Origin: Ursus arctos
Lineage: Eukaryota > Chordata > Mammalia > Carnivora > Ursidae
Assembly (NCBI RefSeq): GCF_023065955.2
Contig: NW_026622985.1
Span: 3,308,001-3,372,000 of the forward strand
DNA length: 64,000 nt
Reading direction: 5' to 3'
Made by a program: the position numbers and the translations under genes. Shown piece by piece: positions 33,601-46,502 of the stretch (positions are counted from its first letter, which is position 1; each line of letters starts with the position of its first letter). Under the pieces are notes generated by a model that saw nothing but the letters and a program-made list of their open reading frames with translations, made no database searches and had not been told where the DNA came from.

Positions 33601-34284
33601 TGAGACTTCATAAGATTATAAGCCTGCTATCCTTCTATTTATGTATCTTTTGCATTTTACTATAAGCAGTAAGGAGAAACCAAGTCAATCTTTCATAATT
33701 TGCTCAGAAATCTCCCAAGTTAAATATCCAGTTTCATCACTAAAAATTCTGCTTTCCACAAAACACTAGAACACAGTTCAGCCCAGCTCTTTGCTACTTT
33801 AAAAAAGGGTCTCCCTTTCTCCATTGTCCAATAACATGTTATAAATTTCTGTCTCAGACCTCACCAGAAAGTGCCTTTAATGTTCATATGTTTACCAATA
33901 TTCTATTTAAGATTACTTATTTAATCCAAAAAAAGATGAAGGCTTTCTTTCTAGTTCTCCTTTTTGCTTTGTGAGCTCTCACCAGCATCGCCTTAATGTC
34001 CATATTTTCACCAGCAATACTTCAAGGCAGTCTAGACTTCTCCTAGCCACACCTCAAAACTCCTCCAGCCTCCACCCATTACCCACTTCCAAAGTGTCTT
34101 CCACATTTTCAAGTACATATTAAAGTCATATCAGGAGAAACTGGTGGCTAGGGATTCACCATATGAATTTGTGGTAACACAATTCAGCCTGAAGCAGTCA
34201 TATTTAATACCGTTGAAATTTTTAAAAATTGAAAATTGAGAAGATCATTATCTTAACCCTGATGTTTGTAAGTAAATGGCAGGT
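33601..34284. other. Unassigned sequence
   Basis: About 680 bases, C-richer around 33990-34090. 'ggattcaccatatgaatttg' and 'tggtaacacaattcagcctg' near 34152-34193 resemble the terminal part of a second MLT1 LTR in antisense, so this stretch may hold another decayed copy. Not enough is kept for a firm call. Confidence 0.4.
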
Positions 34285-34446
34285 TTTTTTTAAGATTTAA
34301 TTTATTTATTGGAGAAAGAACAAGATAGATCACAGAGGGAGAGGAGGAAGGAGAAGCAGACTTGCCTCTGAGCAGGGAGCCCGATGTGGGGTTTGATCCC
34401 AGGACCCCAAGGCAGACACATAACCAACAGAGCCACCCAGGCACCC
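34285..34446 (-). repeat. SINEC, antisense, with internal deletion
   Basis: 'ttaagatttaatttatttat', 'gagcagggagcccgatgtgg', 'ggtttgatcccaggacccc' and 'gagccacccaggcacccca' identify it. Between ggacccc and aaggcagac about 19 bases that normally read 'gagatcatgacctgagcc' are missing, so the copy is about 160 bases. A weak flanking match (atggcag/gtggcag) may be the target-site duplication. Confidence 0.92.
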
Positions 34447-34985
34447 CAGTGGCAGTGATTTTAAACCTTCACCAATCCATCTTGATAACAGGTGTGTTAA
34501 TATTCCTATAAGCAAGCATACTATTTTAGATGATTTGAAATAAATATCAAATAATACACACATAAGCATACTAGATACAGAGCATGTTTATAGAAGGTTG
34601 ATCACCAGGAAATTAATTTTATGAAAAAGATTTCGAGGACTATGTAAATGATTGAAGAGAAGTATGATATCTGCTTTCAAATATCTGAATAACACTCATA
34701 CAGAGAAGGGTCTGAATTTATTTTGTCTTGTTTCAGAAGACATATTCAGACAAGGTCTTAGAAGATAAGTACAGGACGTATCATTTACCAAGGTTTAATA
34801 CATGCCCGTCTCGATGAGTACTTTGGAGATCTCATTCCAGTTATTCCCCACAGGATACCTGTGAAGTGCTTAATTATTACTAATAAATTAATTTCTAATC
34901 CCAGCTTTACTGAAAATTGCTCCTCTCCATTTTCTTACTTGTAGGATTTATTCTCTTCCTTCTAGTACACAGTTAGAGTTGTTCA
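34447..34985. other. Unassigned AT-rich sequence
   Basis: No repeat, exon or RNA gene recognised. Confidence 0.4.
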
Positions 34986-35645
34986 TACCAAGGAGCAACC
35001 AAAGTGATAAAAATTAAAATAAGTTACACTTTACCTTGCCAAATTAGTAAACATTTAAAACTTGTCTGAGTGCATTTTTTCTATGTCACGTGTGTATGTG
35101 TGTGTGTGTGCAGATGCACATTAATAGCAAGGGACAAGTGAAATAAGAACATAAAATTGAAATGGAAGTATACATGGTACAAATTTTCTGTCAATTATTT
35201 TGACATTATCAAATAAAAATATATCTTAAAAGTTATCTAAAATAAGGAAAATATTTCATGCACTAATGTATTATTTGAGCTATTTATAATAAAAATGTTG
35301 AAAGCATAGAAATATCTGAAAATATAGGCATGGGCAAGTAAATTTTCATGTCCACATAAAACATGTATTATAAAACCAATGAAAATAATAATTATATGAG
35401 AGTTTCTAACAAAATGAAAAAAGATTATACTAAAAATTAAATTAAAATAGCAGCTTACAAAATTAAATGTATATCATCTCAACTGTGTAAAATATGGAGC
35501 TTAAAATTCTTGGGACAAAATGTGATGAGAATAACTATGTAGGTATTGTGATTATATAGTTCTATTTCTTCTGTTTTATTTTTCATGTTCAAAACTATTT
35601 TTAAAGGATTATTTTACATAATCAAAAAAAACTTAAAATAAATTC
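34986..35645 (+). mobile_element. Ancient L1M 3' part, sense
   Basis: Ordered but weak match to the L1M ORF2 end and 3' UTR: 'tttaccttgccaaattagta' near 35030, 'tttgacattatcaaataaaa' near 35200, 'gaaatatctgaaaatatagg' near 35309, 'tataaaaccaatgaaaataa' near 35370, 'tatttcttctgttttatttt' near 35565. A TG run (35091-35112) has grown in it. Coding content is lost. Confidence 0.55.
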
Positions 35646-35768
35646 CTATAAAGGAAGAGAGATGAATACCCCTGAGAAATCCCGCTGGAGACCTACACAG
35701 ATGAATGCATCAAGATCTTTTGAACCGGGAAATTGATTATCTTGTTTTGACATCTGGAAATTAAACTC

Positions 35769-36032
35769 ATATATATGTGTGTACATACACATACACACAC
35801 ACATATATACACACACACACATATACACACATATATACATACACACACAAACATATACACACATATATACATGTATGCACATATATGCATATATATGTAT
35901 ATATACACATACACACATATACACAAATATACACACACATATATATATACAGTGTGTATATTTATATACACAACCCATATATATGTGCATATTTGTGTGT
36001 ATCTATATATACCTATAGACATACATACATAG
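35769..36032. repeat. Compound CA/TA microsatellite
   Basis: About 260 bases of alternating purine-pyrimidine DNA built from CACA, TATA, TACA and CATA units. All frames on both strands are open as YIYTHTH-like or CVCVYIC-like repeats; these are translations of the microsatellite and not genes. Such DNA is prone to length change and Z-DNA formation. Confidence 0.96.
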
Positions 36033-36147
36033 AAGTGAGATTGAGACATGATATGAAATAAAATGATTAAATAATTAAAGCGTACTTTACAAAGAAGCAT
36101 ACTTTACAGTCTCTAGAATTACACTGGAGGTTACAAGTGCTGATGTC
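36033..36147. other. Unassigned sequence before the 106-codon frame
   Basis: Short AT-rich stretch with a near-duplicate pair 'agcgtactttacaaagaagc' and 'atactttacagtc' at 36078-36111. Nothing else is recognised. Confidence 0.4.
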
Positions 36148-36468
36148 ATGAGGGTAGACCCTCCCTTGGTCACCACCTGCCATGTAGAAGGATGTGGTAT
36201 AAATTCCAGTACAGATTTAAAGTTTGGCTTTATTGGAGTAAAGAGGACACTAGCCAGGCCAAGATCAGCAAAAGAAGAGGAAGCAAAGACTCGCCATCCT
36301 CCCATAGCTCCAGAGAAGCAAGAGCGTTGTCTGAAGGAACCTTGGTTCTATGGGAGTAATATTGAACGTCGTCCCTTCCTAAGCACAAACACTGGTGGTA
36401 AGAAAATGTCCTTCTTTGTGGAAGAGTGGTCAGACTCCTTTAATGACATGCAGTCCGAGTTTGGGTGA
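36148..36468 (+). other. Unrecognised 106-codon open frame
   Basis: ATG at 36148 to TGA at 36466-36468. The predicted protein is hydrophilic with mixed composition (four cysteines, a KEEEAK patch, and a C-terminal SFFVEEWSDSFNDMQ), which is less biased than other chance frames here and is not L1, SINE or microsatellite. No domain, signal peptide or membrane segment is visible and I know no family match. No splice sites or upstream promoter are evident. It could be a decayed retrocopy, an exon, or chance. Confidence 0.25.
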
Positions 36469-37063
36469 CAGCTATGTTCCTTAGAGTATCATTCCAGCAG
36501 TTGCAAATCATGAAGTCTATTGAGTATAACATACCCCCCCAGCCACCCCCCACCACCACCACCGTGTGAGAGGAAGCCACAGGTGCTGTGAGAGGTTGAA
36601 TTTGGGCACACTACTCCTAATGGATGAACAGGGCACTGATCTCAGCTAGCTTTTACCCTAGGAGTCACAAAATGAACTTCCAGTTTATTTGACTATCGTT
36701 GATAAGGGAGGATGTTTTGGAGATATTATAAGGTACAAAAACAAGCAAGTATATTTTGTTTGTGAGTGTGTGATTGTATTTATAACAAAATAACTGTCTT
36801 GAACGGTCCATGCACATAGTAGGTGAGCTGGTGGGTTGGGGGTTGGCAGAAGACTGGAGAAGTATTGAAGATGGACTGAAGCAGTACTTAGCTTCTGGAA
36901 TGCACATAACATCATCAGCAGTAAAGTAGCAGGGAAGCCAGACACTACAGCAGGGCTTGCTGGATGTCTTCAGCATCCCCTTACATATTGGGGATCTATT
37001 TTGTAGCACCCACTCCCAGAGTTCTCCTGCTGTGTAGAGAAAGATTCATCATGTCCTTAAGAA
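36469..37063. other. Unassigned sequence with C-rich patch
   Basis: No repeat recognised except a C-rich run with CCA units at 36533-36562. A 114-codon minus-strand frame (36665-37009) overlaps a second one in another frame; neither has a motif. Confidence 0.4.
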
Positions 37064-37076
37064 AGTTCCTTAATGT

Positions 37077-37330
37077 GGGTGCCTGGGTGGCTCAGTTGGT
37101 TGGGTGACTGTCTTCAGCTCAGGTCATGATCCTGGAGTCTCAGGATTGAGTCCCGCATCAGGCTCCCTACTCAGCTGGGAGTCTGCTTCTCCCTCTGACC
37201 CTTACCCCCTCATGCTCTCTCTCCCTCCCATGCTCTCTCTCTCTATCTCTTTCTCATGCTCTCTTTCTCTCAAATAAATAAGTAAAATATTTTTAAAAAG
37301 AAACTACTTATTAAAGAAAAAAAAAAAGAC
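37077..37330 (+). repeat. SINEC with expanded tail, 13-bp TSD
   Basis: 'gggtgcctgggtggctcagt' head, 'tcatgatcctggagtctcag' middle, two copies of a 'catgctctctct' unit in the pyrimidine body, then AAATAAATAAGTAAAAT and an A-rich extension. agttccttaatgt at 37064-37076 and 37331-37343 is a perfect target-site duplication. The body is longer than usual because of the (CATGCTCTCT) expansion. Confidence 0.95.
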
Positions 37331-37343
37331 AGTTCCTTAATGT

Positions 37344-38684
37344 AAAAAGAAAGAAGGGTAGAGAAGAGAAGACCTTAACAGCAATGGGATATGTGGTGAA
37401 GATAAGGACATGAGAGGAGAAAGTGGCAGTGAAAATGGTGCTGGCTGCACACTTCAGCTTTGTAGGTGACAAATCTCATAAAAAACCTCCAGTAACATGC
37501 CGGGAAGCAAGGAGGGGAAACTCAGTAAGGGAACGTTAGGAGGTGCTTTTTACACGGTTTGGCTTGCATTCGATGATAGAAGGTGGGATTCGGACATTGA
37601 AATCGGGACTGGATTGCACACTGTCATGATGCAGGACGATTCTGTGATTGAGCAGCTTAATAATTTTTATCTAAGAGACAGGAGGGTTAAAGTAGGGATT
37701 GGAGTTGTCATTGCTAGAAACCATTACTCAGAGAAAGGTTGAAGATAGGAGAAAAGGTAGAAGATGGTTAGTCACTTTTGCTGTTTGTGAAGCCCTTCTG
37801 TCCATGCTTTGTCCTGAGCAGTGTTGAGGTTGGTATCAGGAATGCTCATTTTTTTTCTCAGAAGCCAAACAGGACATTCAGTTCCTAGATATGCCAGAGG
37901 AAGTTGCTCATTTCCTTTGAGATAGAGTCAGGGAAAGCACACACCCTGTTTCACCCTATAACCAGGTGCCATTTTAGGGGATATATGAGAGGAGCAATAA
38001 GGGAGAGAGACCAAGAATGTTTTCCTTTTGATTTTCTCTGAAGAGACTTAAAAATACCCTTAATTATTAAAACAGGCTGATCTAAACAAACACAGACCTG
38101 GAAGTGGGGGCTCAGGGAGAAGGCATGATTATTCACAGATGAAACCCATGGGGAGCATATCCTAATTTAGGTTAGGTAAAGTTCAGATGTGATCCCTTAA
38201 AGAAAACACCTGTCTCCCTAGCACATAGGTAGCAGTATGTGCATTTACATATCTAGGATACAAACACGCTCACACACACAACAGTTGACGCTGACAGACT
38301 GGGTGCTTGGAACGGGGGGTACAAATATGGATGAAGACATTCTACTTCTAATTGTGTGCTGTGTTGTTTTTTTCACAGATTGCATGTATTATTTATATCA
38401 TTAAGAACTGGTAACATTTAAGCATTTTAAATAATATATACTCTTAAAATTACATAGGTTTTTATACTTAAATAATATTATCTTATGAGTATTAATATAA
38501 AATGATTAATAAGCAGTTATTACTGATTATTTCACTTAGTTGTTTCAATACTTGGTTCAGTTGCATTAGAAAGTGTAATAACATGGTATATCATGTGATG
38601 TTTCCTTTTTTCGTCATTCACAAGGCAGCACTCAACAGTTTTTTGACTATTCATTCACAATTGAGTGCCAGATGGTGATGGTAT
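37344..38684. other. Unassigned sequence
   Basis: About 1.3 kb without a recognisable repeat, with a small (CA)n near 38267-38281. The 81-codon frame at 37497-37742 has ordinary composition and no motif. No exon is supported. Confidence 0.4.
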
Positions 38685-39140
38685 TAATTTCCTGAAACTA
38701 CTGTAACAAGTTACCTCAAATTTAGTGGCATAAAATAATAGAAGTTTACTTTCTTAAAGTTCTGGATGCTGGAAGTCTGACCTCAGTTCCACTGGCTGGA
38801 GATCGAGGTCTGAGCTGGGCTCTAGAGGAAACTCCATCTCTTGCTCGTTCAGGTTTCTTGTGGCTGATGATGTTCTTTGGCTTTGGGCTGCCTCACTGCC
38901 GTGTCTGCCTCAGTGGGCGCATTGCCTTCTCCTCTTCTCCATGTGACGAATCTCCTTCGGCCTCTCCTGTAAGAACAACTGTGATTTGATTTAAAGTCCA
39001 CCCAGATAATCCAAGATAATCTCCCTGTCTCAAGAAATTTAATTGCATCTGCAAAGACTATTTCCTTACAAGATAACACTGGGAGGTTGGATTGATTAGA
39101 ACTCAAAATCTTCGGGTGGTCATTATTGAGACTATTACAG
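38685..39140 (-). repeat. MLT1-type LTR (ERVL-MaLR), antisense
   Basis: Clear order of an antisense MLT1 LTR: 'aactactgtaacaagttacc', 'tcaaatttagtggcataaaa', 'cttaaagttctggatgctgg', 'aagtccacccagataatcca', 'agataatctccctgtctcaa', 'ttgcatctgcaaagactatt', 'aaatcttcgggtggtcatta'. A minus-strand frame at 38849-39106 is LTR sequence. It is a solitary LTR. Confidence 0.88.
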
Positions 39141-39144
39141 TGGC

Positions 39145-42100
39145 CGACTGAGTAAGGAGAAGGAAGCCAGCCTTGACAATAAGAGCCAAATGCTCTGGTA
39201 AGAATTCAATCACACAACTATCCAAGAACATCTATGATTAGGACTGCAGCTAATTCTCCAAACAAAAATTATCCCTTTGGAGAGGACTATAGCGAATTCA
39301 TGCCTAACTGTAATTTAAAAAGCAGTCATTTTGCTGTTCTTAAATATTACCTAGATGGTTCCTCTTGTTTTCAGTATTTGGAGGACAAAGATATGTCCTC
39401 AATATAAGCTGAAATTATGCTTAGTGCCATTAATTATTAGCCAAACATTTTATAGTATTTTTACATACTTATATTGAATTTAAGAACTTCTTCAATTTAG
39501 TAGAAATCTTGTCTAACCTATATAACATAAAAAGAAAACATGAGGATTTCATGAAGATTTATTTTCTTCATTTATCTTGACCCCCAAATAATTTAAGAGT
39601 TCCCCAACAATATATAATTTCCAGCCAAAATTACTTCATATATGTTGTCGCAAATAACTGGTTTGACTAATGATATATTTGGGGAGAGGTGTAGGGTCAA
39701 CAAAGAATCTCATTAATTTTATAAATTCCAAAAAAAAGAATAAATATAAAATAAACAGTATACTTAAAATGTTGACCTTTTGATCAGGAACTGATCCTTA
39801 CATCTTTACTTATAAATTTATAAATTATTAGTGACTAACATTTAATTAATACATTGGGACTCCAAGGACTGAATGCAAAGTAATTAGAAATTATGTGTGC
39901 TATAATGTCTTGAGATCCCCCGGGGGTAAACACGTTATTGATAAATGATCATTGCCAAGAATTACCAAGATGGAGCTAATAATATCACTTTTAAAAGCAA
40001 ATAATGGATGTTGGAGCTGAAACTAAATTGTACACATTTCTATGTGTAATGCTCTATGGAGCATTAATAGTGAGCCGTTGCGTGGAGGTACAGTGAACAA
40101 TCTAAACATGCAGTCGCTAAGAGGTCTCTCTATTCTACATCTATATACACAAGCTCTTCTGAGGGTCAGGCTTGTCCTAGGAAAATTATTGGATTTTTCA
40201 TCCCAGGTGACTCTAAATAAAAAAGTAATTAACTTCATAAATAAGAGTCATATACAGAAGAGAAATTTATTCACATATAAAGTGACGGGAAAGGCAAAGA
40301 AATCTTGCCAATCAATATAAATAATTACTGTCTTAAAATACGTACTAAGACTCGGTTGATTTGCATGGCAATATAAACAGAAATAACCTGAGCCATCTCT
40401 CTCACTAGAAAGCAAATAACATTGGTTTCATTTCTCCTTCCAACATTTGATCGTTTTCTATTAGGGATATAACATAAATTTTTACCTTCTGTTCTCTGTC
40501 CTTTCCCTGTCATGTGAAGACTGGTTGAAGTCCTGCAGATGCCGTGCCTAAACGGCTATTACAGGACGAGTTTTGCATTGAAACCAAACCCTCAAGAGTG
40601 AGTTTTTGTACTTTATTGTACTGCTTATGTGTCCAAGATTTTGCTTGTTAATAGTTTTTGTGCATGCCACCTTTATGAGACATGGAGAAAGGTGATATCT
40701 GTGGATGCCAGCTGCTGACTGTGGTAAGGGGCTGGGAAGCCGCAGAGCCAGCCGCTGGCCAGGGGATTGGGTGGTCCTGGGAAAGAAGGCAGAGCACAGT
40801 GAGCGAGAGGCTGAAAAGTGACCCACACCACACAGGTCTTGCAGGGTGAATGAAGCCAGCCACTTATATTCAGTGAGTCAGGAATCCTACTTATGAGTAG
40901 CTTTAGCTGATTTAGGGGTCTGAATCTCTCGAAAATTTTAGCGAGTGCTTCATCTTTGGAGGAAGGACAATGTGTAAATGAGCTGGATTTTCATGTCCTC
41001 TATGGATGAAGTATTTTTTTTTTCTTTATCTTCTTTTCCAAAGGGTTCATTGAGCTGCAAATAATGGTTGTTGAATGTTGACTATAATAGCCCAAATTCC
41101 TTTTTGGTCCACAGATATCTGAGAATAAAGCACATACCTATGGTAGTGGTAGCCTAACTTTAATAATAAGATTATATATCATTAGTTTAATTTTTAAGTG
41201 AAATCAAATGTGTTCCCCTATAAGTGGGACATAAAGGGTGGGGCGAGTAGTTGACCCAATTTTTGGAATAAATGGATGAATTTGTCATGAAATTGTGACT
41301 TCTTGATAGCTGGCTAAGAGGCAGAAATATTTAATTATGAATGGTAATAGTATTTTTTGAAAAATAAATATAATCACATTTAAGAAATAGCAATCATTAC
41401 AAAATATATTTTAACAATTCAAGTTTTCAGAGACCTGTTTGAAAACTGAACTACTTTGATAACCTTCGTGTTCAGCCCGAAAATGTCTTAGAAATTTACC
41501 AAGTAATTTAAGTTGAGGAGGAAAAGATAAAAAATAAACCAAAGTCTCTCTCACTTGCTCCATTTCTTCACAAGGAATACTCAAAGATATCAAACAAATA
41601 AAAAGAACAGCATTTGTATCCTCTACCTGTATCTAAATTATTTTATACATGGTATTTGTGGCTCAAGTCTCAATCTTCAGAGCAAGCCCATGAGAATGAC
41701 AAATGTTGAGCCCTTATTGGTTAACTCCAGTAAGCTCTAATTTCAGGCAACACAGAAGCCCAAGTGAGCTACAATTATGAATAATAAGTTACCATTTTTG
41801 CTCCTTTCATGAGCATAAACATTAGCCTATATTAACAGTCATGACCACAGTCCGTCCACACTCTATTTAGAACATGAATTTTACCACGAAACAATTGAAC
41901 TAATTGTCACAATACCCATAGATTGTCATTAAATATGCAAATGCTATCCTAGACTTGATAACATGAGTCAGGTTGAATTATCAGTCTGTGGAGCACAATT
42001 GTCAAGAGTGAAAGACAGTTGAAAAAGGACAGAGAAAGCCAAATTTGGAACAGGCTCAAAGCATTACTAATTTTATGCATTTGGGGGAGGTAAATTTAAA

Positions 42101-42560
42101 CTTGTTGATAGAAAGAAAAACCAATGAATTTCTTATAATAGGTGATAAAATAATCACACTATACAATCTCTTAAAGCTGAAAATAACTCAGGGATGTTCT
42201 CTTCAGTTGTCTTAACTTTATATGAAAATGTGGGTGAATAATCCCCTACACTTTGCTGACAGCATTCTCATGGGAAAGTCAATCAAATTACATAGACTGC
42301 AACAGGTGTCAGAGTTTTATGATTTTGGAAACTTATCTGATACTCTTTGCAACCTTATTTGCCTAAAATTCCAGTAACAGTGCAATGGTATTTCTACAGA
42401 AAAACAATTCATTATGAGAGAAATTTTCTCTCCTGTTAACTACTTGAATGAGGTAGGTGTAAACACGCTTGTCATTATATTTTAGATGGAGGTAAAATAT
42501 TTGCATCTAATAACAATGATAACTATATTAATAACTATCCTTAAAGATCATAATGTGAAG
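39145..42560. other. Repeat-poor sequence, first part
   Basis: About 3.4 kb in which I recognise no SINE, L1 or LTR. It is AT-rich except for a GC-richer patch at about 40680-40860. Frames of 60-92 codons overlap on both strands and carry no motif. This may hold unrecognisably old repeats or conserved non-coding DNA. Confidence 0.45.
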
Positions 42561-42564
42561 TAAT

Positions 42565-42800
42565 TTTTCATTCATTACTTCTTATTCCTAAAATAATCTT
42601 GTGAAATACTTATTATCATTAAGAAATCATTACTAATTTCTTTTCACAGTGACAATGATATCTGGTTATAGTTCTTAATAAAAAAATGTGTTTTACCTTT
42701 TTTGGATGAATACTGACATATTTATAAATAAAATGAAATCTTTGTATAAGTGTAGAAACTGATATTCAGAGAGACAAAGCCTCTAAAATGGAATGACTAA
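42565..42800 (-). repeat. Possible MIR, antisense, strongly diverged
   Basis: 'tcattacttcttattcctaa', 'aataatcttgtgaaatactt' near 42570-42610 and 'agaaactgatattcagagag' near 42755 follow the order of antisense MIR with extra AT-rich DNA between. Weak evidence. Confidence 0.35.
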
Positions 42801-43224
42801 ATATCAGTGACACGATTTTACATGGTTGTATCGAAATCCCTCATCATAGTATTTGCACTGCTTTGGACAATTGATTGCTCTATGAGAAAGTTATTTACAA
42901 TGTTTTTCTGTCTTCCAAGAGATTTTCCCGAAAGCCAATTTTCTTTGTGCAATTAACTTCATCATTAGCATGGATCATACAAAATGACTGTATATTCAAA
43001 CTTTATTCCCTGCAAAAAGCAAACAAAACAAAACAAAATACAACCTGGAAAATTCTAGAATCAGAAAGTAAAGAGAAAGATACATGCAGAATTTGGGAAA
43101 AGTGTAGGGGTTCTATTGATCTGAAGATTTCCTAGTAGTGTCTACTACACAGTATGTAAGTTAAATTTTACATATTAACTTATCAAAATTTTGGAAGGAA
43201 CTTGTAACGGTGTGCTATAATACT

Positions 43225-43345
43225 TGTGTGTAATAGGTCAGAAAACAGAAATACGAGTTGAAAAACTTGTCCAGAGTCAAAGAGGTGAAAATGGCAGAAC
43301 CAGGAGTCCAAGTTGCAATTCCTCCACGACGCATAATAGCTTTCA
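43225..43345 (-). repeat. MIR SINE, antisense
   Basis: 'ggtcagaaaacagaaatacg', 'agttgaaaaacttgtccaga', 'gtcaaagaggtgaaaatggc', 'agaaccaggagtccaagttg' match the antisense MIR core and the tRNA-side region in order. Confidence 0.65.
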
Positions 43346-46300
43346 GACTAATCCTTAATTACACCAGGATTTTCCTCGTCTCCCATACTGTTAATGTTTC
43401 CCACTCACCCTTATGTCAAGGAAGTTCCTGAGACCATACATGTCTGGACTCTTTACACCGTCTTAGAACTACTTTCCTCTTTGCAAAATGGAACAACTAT
43501 TAGATTTTAGCCATTGTTTTTAAATAGGATAAGCCAATGGTGTGATGGAGCTGGTTCATGTCACCTCAAAGAGACAACTGATAAATTTTCAAGGATTTCA
43601 GAAGCCAGTTTTTAAACAGTCATTATCAAATATAAATTACATAAACATAAAATTAAATAAATTATGCTAAAATCAAAGGTAATGTATAATCAAGATGTAT
43701 TACTTCCTAATTTTTCTGCAGCATTTTACTACATACATGCCCTTGAGAATAGACTTCTGTCTATTGTTTTTATATGGTGGAAATAGTATAGAATGGTGGG
43801 CCATTGGAAATCTTCTCCCACCTATATATTTAGTGAAGCCCTGTTGGTCACTGAGATCAGTCCTAATGGGAGTACATTATCACAGAGATTTTTCAAATGC
43901 CAAAACAAGGGGGGTTAATTTATCATTTTTTTGATTGTCTGGACTTAAAAACATGAAAGAGAAAATATCAATAATTCAGATTAAGCTTAAAAATGTGTTG
44001 TGTCTATAGCCAGTATCTTGTGAATACAGTTCAAAAAAGTGAGGAAATACATCAATATTTGGAAACAAAAAAGTTGCTAATGTCATTGAGAAGTGAGTGA
44101 AGTTCTAACATATAGTCATGTTAAGACTGGATTCATCCATTGATGACATAAGTGTTGAATCAGGTAGTAGTCAAGCATTTCTTTGTAGTCCAATTTTATG
44201 AATCAATGGCTAAATTGCACCACAGATTGGTTATACATACAAGGAATTTATTACAAAATGTATTCTGTATTTTTATAATTACTTGTGAATTGAGTGCTGC
44301 ATATTCTTAAAACAATAACCTTTATAATACATATAACGTTTATAATAAAATTTATAATAAAATTATATAATAACACACATACATTTTTTTTTCCTAGAGG
44401 GCCATGTAAGCATTTGCTAGCACAGTATTAACTACTTTGTATTGCCTGAAAAGAGAGAATTTTCATTTAATTAGTTTCAGTGTGTATGGAGCTTGTCCAT
44501 TTGTACCACCAATAAGGTAAAAATAAGTTATAATTGAATTTCGCTAACTCTGCCCTGCTAAGAATAATAGAAGATCAGGAAAAACTCTTTATTCACTGTA
44601 ACAGCTATCCAGAACTTCTTATACCGCCATTGATTTAGATTGGCAAAACCTCACTTTCCAGCTTCATTAACAGAACAATGTCAGCTCCAGACTTCAGACA
44701 TATACTTGCTAATATATATTACCCGCTCAGGTTAGGTGGATATTGCTTAGCCATTGCACTTAATAGAGACAAGTGTTAAAGAAGAAAAATGAAAAACTCT
44801 GTCTCAAGTTGTCAGAAAAATGAAGGAAAAGAGAGAAAACAGGTATGTCAGCCATTTTCTACCATAGCCCAATTACATCAACTTCAACAATCATGCCAAG
44901 AATCCTGTCTGACTTTTGCCTTTGTCTGGAGAAAGATAACCTCTTGGCCACCTCTCACCATATACATATTGTTAACTTCCATAAGTGAGAATCCTTCAAA
45001 GGAAATGTTAACCCTTCCGAGGAACAGGAGCCTTGGCTGTTCTCCATGACCAATCCACCTTTAAGGGGAGTCAGCTAAAACTACCACACATCACATTCTT
45101 GGGCTTAATTACCATGTGAAATATAAGACAGTCCACTCACAAGGCTTTGGTCCCAACCTTGCTAGGCTTGTTTATCCCTTACCCAGCTTGTTGTTGCCAA
45201 TTCCAGACAATCCCTATTCTACCATTCTCTGAAACAAATACATAAACAAACATTCTCACTCTTGTATTTATTTTGCTACTCAGTGCTCTTCTTTGCTCCT
45301 TTTTGTCATCTATTGCCTACTTGGCTACTTTTCAGTCACTAAAACATTAGCACATGACTTGTGGACTGGCTCCATACTGTACTTACAGCCCTTCCAACAT
45401 TCTGAATGATTTGAAGACTCATGTTCATGACCCATTCAACAACTTCAGACACCTCCTTATCAGACACCAACAACTTCTACCTCCTTATCTCCAGTGGCCC
45501 ATTTCACCCAATTTCTGTACCTCTCCATGTTCACACTATAAACCTCACGCTACTTTGTTCTTGTTACCACCTGAAATAATAAACCCATATATTCAACTCT
45601 GTAATCATGACCTCTATTCCAGATTGCTTGATTAATTCTTTCCAATAGATTGGTGTTTCAAGCTCTGTGTGAGGACCAGTCTACCAATCTTTCCATTTAG
45701 TCTCACATAGCAGTCCTTGACAGTGTCTGCTTAGACTCCCAATTGCAGGGGTTTGATAACTCTTTTTACCACTACCTTAGTCTGTCCTGTCTCCTTTCCG
45801 CTCTGATGTATCTGTCAACAGTCATGGTCTGGAGAAATCCAGTGGAGAGTTGACTCCATACTTATGGCCAGGTTGTTGAGTTAAGCTGACAAATATTTCA
45901 TACTCATGAAAAATAGAGCCACTCTAAACTCATGGTCACCAAACATTGTGTTACACTGCATTCTGGTTGACTTTTTTTATTATGCATCTGTGCCAGAGAC
46001 CATATTTGTCTTTTAGTATCTTTCCTCAGAGAGTAAGAGTTTCTTTTAATTTTTGATGGGGCACCATTCCTTATCTTCCTTGTAGGTGAGTTCATCTATG
46101 AGATGAAGAGCCCCAAGACAGAAGAAGCCTGGGTCCCAGAATGAACTGATGAAGCAGAATTACCATACCGTTTAAAAACTGCTTCATTTTAGCTAAGTGC
46201 AGTCTACAGAGCAATGGCAGTGCTCCCAGCTCGCGATGGGAAAAGTAAAACAAGTAAGAGTACTACATTTAGAAATGCTTATAGTCACTTGACTTCCCTG

Positions 46301-46502
46301 AGATATTTTTTATTGTGTTTCCCAAAGTGATCTTCCTGTGATGAATTGAAAAAAAATTACTTGCTATAGTAGTTTAAGCAGCATTATCAATTGTTACATA
46401 AAAGAGAAAGACCCTTCTATATAAGGTAAGTTACTGTAATTTCAGGTCTCTATAGCATCCAACTGGATATGCATCTTAGCAAATACACTATACTAAGTGT
46501 AT
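43346..46502. other. Repeat-poor sequence, second part
   Basis: About 3.2 kb in which I recognise no interspersed repeat. A C-richer plus strand at about 44850-45620 contains a 93-codon frame (45354-45635) without motif. The rest is AT-rich. Confidence 0.45.

Noticed and set aside
35646..36100. Several overlapping 79-135 codon frames rich in Y, I, T, H, C and V
   Set aside because: All six frames stay open only because the CA/TA microsatellite lacks stops; no domain.
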